Position numbers and translations under genes: made by a program. From the NCBI GenBank assembly GCA_024529925.1, contig JAFEUB010000812.1:311501-375500 (forward strand): a DNA stretch of 64,000 bases, read 5' to 3'. The stretch comes from Ophthalmolycus amberensis. Its lineage: Eukaryota > Chordata > Actinopteri > Perciformes > Zoarcidae. The notes beneath the pieces are model-generated. The model saw nothing but the letters and a program-made list of their open reading frames with translations, did no database searches and was not told where the DNA came from. Shown in pieces: positions 59,732 to 64,000 of the stretch (the first letter of the stretch is position 1; each line of letters starts with the position of its first letter).

Positions 59732-62700
59732 GTAAATATCTTCAACTCACCTTTTACATATCTGGGGGACATTCAGCCACCTAGACTCGAGCGCTGATGT
59801 GGGAGCGCCGAGCCAGCGCCGTTTTTCCTCTGAAGCGGTGTGCGAGTGGAGAATCAGAGTACGCAGTCGTGTGGTGTGAACTAAGCATTACAAGTCTCCA
59901 TGGGGCCCTCCAAAGAAATTAAAATCCTTCTTGTCTTTGACAATACATCTTTTATTGTATTATAGCATTCCAAAAACAACGGAAAAACATTTTGACGTCA
60001 AAAGAAAATGTACATTTGGTTTTATATCAAATTTTGTGATTTGCTTGCCTGTATATTGCTGGTTATTTTATGCTTTGAGGAATCGTTACTAGATTGAAAT
60101 ATGTTTTGCCATCGAGAAATGTTCATATTAACCCTGTTTGAGGTGCTGTAGAGAAATGATTGATAATACTGCTAATAGTCAAATCATCTTTTATCCTCCT
60201 GCTTGTGTTTCAGCTGTGTTTTTATTCAATGGTGTCAGTCGATAATCTATGTTGACTTTGGGGTTTGTATTTGCTCAGTTGAAAAAAAGCCAAAGGCAGA
60301 TTTAACTTTTCCAGTATAATGGCCTTGAGGTCAGTTCATCCATCTTTCAGTTTACAGCTCAGCAAAGCGAGCAGGTTATATTTAGAGATCTCTTAGAGAC
60401 GGTTTTACGCTCTCACTGAGTGATTTATTGAGGCTGGACATTTTTCTACACGGATCACATGGTCTCATCTTCTGTGTCTAAACTCATGGCTGCAGAGTAT
60501 GCTGCTCTCCTCACTGTTTACACAACCCCCCCCCCCCCCCCCCCCCCCCCACCGTCCTCAGACCCCAGTCTCATCCAGCTGGCTGGTCTAAAGAAAACAA
60601 CATATGCTCAGAATCTCTCATGTACTATCAAATGGTTAACAGAGAGATACAGATGCAACTGAGAGGGTAGAAACATTCTGGACATTTGGGAGACGAACGA
60701 TGACTGAAAAGTCCGACCCAGTGACAATATATAGGAGTGGAGTAAAACTTAATCCATCAAGTCAAGAGGACATTTATAGATAGCCTGACCACCTGCAGAA
60801 CTGCAGACTCGATCTGGCAAGTCATTAAAATGTTGGTAGACGTATCAGTAAAATGTTCAATGGCGTTGTATTTAATTTGTTTTACGCCAATAGTTGATCA
60901 TTATTATTCAACTTTTTATGGTTGTGTTTAGGCTCTCTCACTAAGTGTTTAAGGTGAATGGATGAATGAGTTTAATCAGGTGGCAACCTAGTGAAACCAA
61001 TGCACAAGTGCCTCAAACTTGCATTTTTTTCTAATGGCCATTAGGGGCCAATTCTCTGGTTGCAAATAGAAGTCTGATTGTATAGAAGTCTATTAGGAAA
61101 TGACCCTACTTCTTACTTGATTTATTACCTCAGTAAAGATTGTAAACATGAGTTCATATGGTCTCAATTGCTAGTTTCAACTTTCTGTACTCCCGTACAT
61201 ATATTATCTGTACTTTTACTCTTTCCGTAAAGCACCCCGATAAAGTCCCTGCGTTGAAACACAGTGGTTGAAGTCCAGACTCTTCCAACATGTGAGTCAG
61301 TGTTGGAAAATCACTTTTTACAGAAGAGTCCGCAGCGGTGGAGAGTATGGGCAGCATTGACAGTATGTGGGATGCTGGATGTAGAAATGACAGATTTCCA
61401 GCAGCAGTGAGAATGAAAGACAGCACAAAGCAGAGAAGAAGAAAACACTCACAGCAGTGAAAGTTTAGCGTATGCTTCAGGAGGATCGGGAGGCGGAGGT
61501 TGCTGTTGATGACCTCATAACTCAGTTTGAGTGGGTTCCTGGACCCCACTGGATTTCCTCCTCCACAGACGCCCGGATAAGTCAAGCGCTCTAGCGGTAC
61601 GGTTGGATGCACCCTATCCAAGGGGAGGCTGCATGCGGAGAAAATAATGAATTGGAAAATCAAATAGTTCACTGTAAGAGCCAAGAGCATGAGGAAGGAA
61701 TTGGCGCTGCTTGTTAAGCAAGGCGGTAGGAGCACCAGCGCCCTCCCCCGAGCCTCGACCTCCATTCACATCCAACCATTCACCCACTGAGGCTGCGGCT
61801 GCAGGCCTGCAGGCTCGATATACTGAGGCTAATGCAGCTGGATATCGGTAACACCACCCACGACTCAAACCCCCACACTCTGCTCGGCTGTGCTGAGCAG
61901 CCGGACAGGCATAATTCACATCGTGAAACTGAAATCTGTTATTTCACTGAAAAACTTTTCATCCTCCGTCTTGCGGACACGCATTCACGCGGAAAACCTG
62001 AAGACCTTGTGTGCGTCATGACCGCCGTGGAGCCCGGTGAGCGGAGTGAGCTCCGTCATCCTAACTTCAGGCCATGGTGGGAGAACATGGCTGCAAATGT
62101 GCCTCATTTAAATTCAACATTTTGTCAGTGTTACCTGGAGCTTTTTGGAAGGTGAACAAAGTAAATGTCTCAAGTTTCATATTTCTGTTATATACTAGGG
62201 AAGGTAATCGCCTCATTGACTCAGCATTGAGATAAGTTCTGTGAAGGATGAAGAAAATATGCACTTATGTCTACTCGACTCAGCATGCTACAAGTTTAGC
62301 ATGGCGGCTAGCTTTCCAGGTGTACCATTGCATGTTACGCCCACGTTTTGCAGTAATGTTACACTTATAAAGTGCATTCCAACGAAATCCGATTGCCAAT
62401 ATGTCCAAACGGAGGATTTACTGATCGATAGAAGATTTATAGTATTTATCGCAAAAACCTGTGTGGTTGAAGAATATCGTCAAACAGAACTTGTCTTTAA
62501 AATATTATATTGTATTCTTGCAAGAAGAGGCACAGATGTACAGAGTCACAAAGAGTCTGCAGAAGTGTGCACTACGGATTAAAATGTGTACAGAGTTAGA
62601 AAGAGAGTGATCAAGGGTGGGGGCCTGTGTACTGGAACATCCTGTTTCATCCCGTGCAGTTAAAGAAGTATAAGAAGTGCTTTATCTGTGTAACAACAGA

Positions 62701-63568
62701 AACACAGATACATACGTTTTATCCTTAAGGCATAGAACACGTGAACATACAATAAGTACTTGTTATCCAACACAAAGAAGAAGAGGACATGTGTGCTGGC
62801 AGTCAGCTGCATGGATCACAAGTTACACGCTGCAAGTTTATGATAGTCTGTCTCATGTCAGATTAGATTTTAGAGGAAATGGTGCAGAGTTACAAAATCA
62901 TTTGACAACAGGTTAATAGCGGACCACCTCAAGGTGTCACTCAGAGAGAACCAGCACATTCTGATGTTGCATTTCAAAATTAAAGCCCTATAGAACAAGT
63001 TATAAAACTGTTCTATTTTATAAGAATATAAAATACACATGAGTATCCAAATTTCCATTAAACAAACAGTAAGATATATTTTCCAATTTCTACTGTTTTT
63101 TTTCGAAAAGTTTGTTGTTTACTGTGGTTGCACAGCATCCCTCAGCTCAGCAGTAGCACCAAGACAAGAACTATAAGCGAGAGATTGTGAGCAACACAGC
63201 TCCATGGACCAGCATGTTGGCCTGGTGGTTCCCATTTACAACCAGAAACTCTACTTCTAAACTTGTTCTTCTCACATTGCCTTTTACATCAAAAAGTATT
63301 TAAACAGTTTCCTTAAGGTGTTACAATACCTGTGAGGTATATCCAAACAATACAATAAATCAAAACAAAGTGAAATAATATGAACAACACTGAAAATAAC
63401 CAAAGTAAATAACACAAGCATATAAAAAAAAACTAAACACGAGTTACATATAAGTCGACCTTACATATGCACACAAACAAAGGAAGTCGTCCACATTAGT
63501 CATCAAAAAATGTTCTGTTTATTTCATCTCAATTTAATCATCAATCTATTATCTATTATCTATCCTCT
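59732..63568 (+). other. Receptor intron 3 or unassigned sequence
   Basis: Follows the donor of receptor exon 3. I looked for the next expected exon (a short one carrying NCT and GWS motifs) and did not find it. The stretch contains a 25-base C run at 60526-60550 and a dispersed repeat at 60930-61170. Open frames at 61154-61765 (minus) and 62241-62582 (plus) lack recognisable motifs. Confidence 0.45.
60930..61170 (+). repeat. Teleost-type dispersed repeat
   Basis: GGGGCCAATTCTCTGGTTGC, AATAGAAGTCTGATTGTATA, GAAGTCTATTAGGAAATGAC and GATTTATTACCTCAGTAAAG form an ordered string that I recognise as a frequent fish interspersed repeat. The class is uncertain; it is non-coding. Confidence 0.55.
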
Positions 63569-63790
63569 TTAGCATGTGGGGGGGGGATTCTTTTTAAGGA
63601 GTACATCCAGTTTCATCCCAAGAATTGCTATCAGAGGGTCCATCAACAATTCAACCTCGAACACTTTGTTTACAATGGTAAAAATTGATATCCAAAAGTT
63701 ATCTAACGATGGGAATTTCCAAAATATAGACAAATGGCTGGCCACGGTCTCCACACATTCCCCTGGGTTGGATCGGTTATTATCTTCCAT
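63569..63790 (-). mobile_element. Tx1/L1-type LINE polyprotein C-terminal remnant
   Basis: The minus strand encodes HLSIFWKFPSLDNFWISIF followed by a hydrophobic stretch and then MDPLIAILGM. This fits the pattern near the end of L1/Tx1-clade polyproteins (W.CP....FW.......DPL...LG). The frame is open for 73 residues only, and the rest of the element is not seen within the window. Confidence 0.55.
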
Positions 63791-64000
63791 TTATGAATTG
63801 GCGTCATTGACGGGGCCTGAGCCTTAGCACAGATCCTTAACAAAACTTCCTTGTTTCATTCTGTACGACCCAGAAATGTAATCTTGCGTTGTTTCTTGCG
63901 GTCATTGAGGACAAAAGCAGCAGGGTTTCAGAGCACCAGATTTCCACTAACAAACATTTTATTATACTGCAGCAAGGGTCTGACAGTTGCCCCCCGTAGT

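Noticed and set aside
61154..61765. A 203-residue minus-strand frame
   Set aside because: It has hydrophobic patches but no signal peptide or family motif, and neighbouring frames are open too. I could not support a gene.

Overview
The window is vertebrate nuclear DNA, almost certainly from a ray-finned (teleost) fish. The grounds are split genes with GT-AG introns, very dense (AC)n/(GT)n microsatellites, several fish-type non-LTR retrotransposon pieces with L2/Rex-like 3' ends, and a second, divergent CYLD-type gene. I saw no operons, CRISPR arrays, rRNA, tRNA or intact virus. Nothing here looks like a new multi-gene system; the notable points are gene-structure, regulatory and repeat features. 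Layout: (1) 1-19.8 kb holds no exon I can defend. It is probably the large 3'-side intron space of zc3h3, which is transcribed leftward. It is rich in microsatellites, diverged dispersed repeats and an unusual cluster of long G or C homopolymers. (2) 19.8-22.1 kb, minus strand: the first three coding exons of zc3h3. The CCCH zinc-finger exons were not found and probably lie beyond the left edge. (3) 22.1-23.9 kb: a divergent (head-to-head) promoter interval with a three-hexamer IRF/Ets-type site next to the probable first exon of the next gene. (4) 23.6-28.6 kb, plus strand: a complete CYLD-like deubiquitinase gene. I could join 14 coding exons into a 758-residue protein with three CAP-Gly-type segments, a USP catalytic domain and an embedded zinc B-box. 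(5) 29.5-35.2 kb: a transposon-rich block. It holds an L2-type reverse-transcriptase remnant, a nearly full-length LINE with an intact endonuclease/reverse-transcriptase reading frame (minus strand), a possible solo LTR and an L2 3' end. (6) 35.2-45.1 kb: intergenic, no gene seen. (7) 45.1-59.7 kb, plus strand: the 5' part of a class B1 (secretin-family) G-protein-coupled receptor gene. A CpG-rich 5' end, a signal-peptide exon and two hormone-binding-domain exons are separated by introns of about 7 kb; the seven-transmembrane exons lie past the right edge or were not found. (8) 59.7-64 kb: intron or unassigned sequence with dispersed repeats and a Tx1/L1-type LINE remnant at the far right. The named genes are unrelated in function: zc3h3 acts in nuclear mRNA 3'-end processing and export, CYLD-type enzymes trim Lys63/Met1 ubiquitin chains in NF-kB signalling, and the receptor binds a peptide hormone. 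Only zc3h3 and the CYLD-like gene are close enough to share a promoter region. All exon joins were made by eye from splice consensus, reading phase and remembered family alignments; no search was run.
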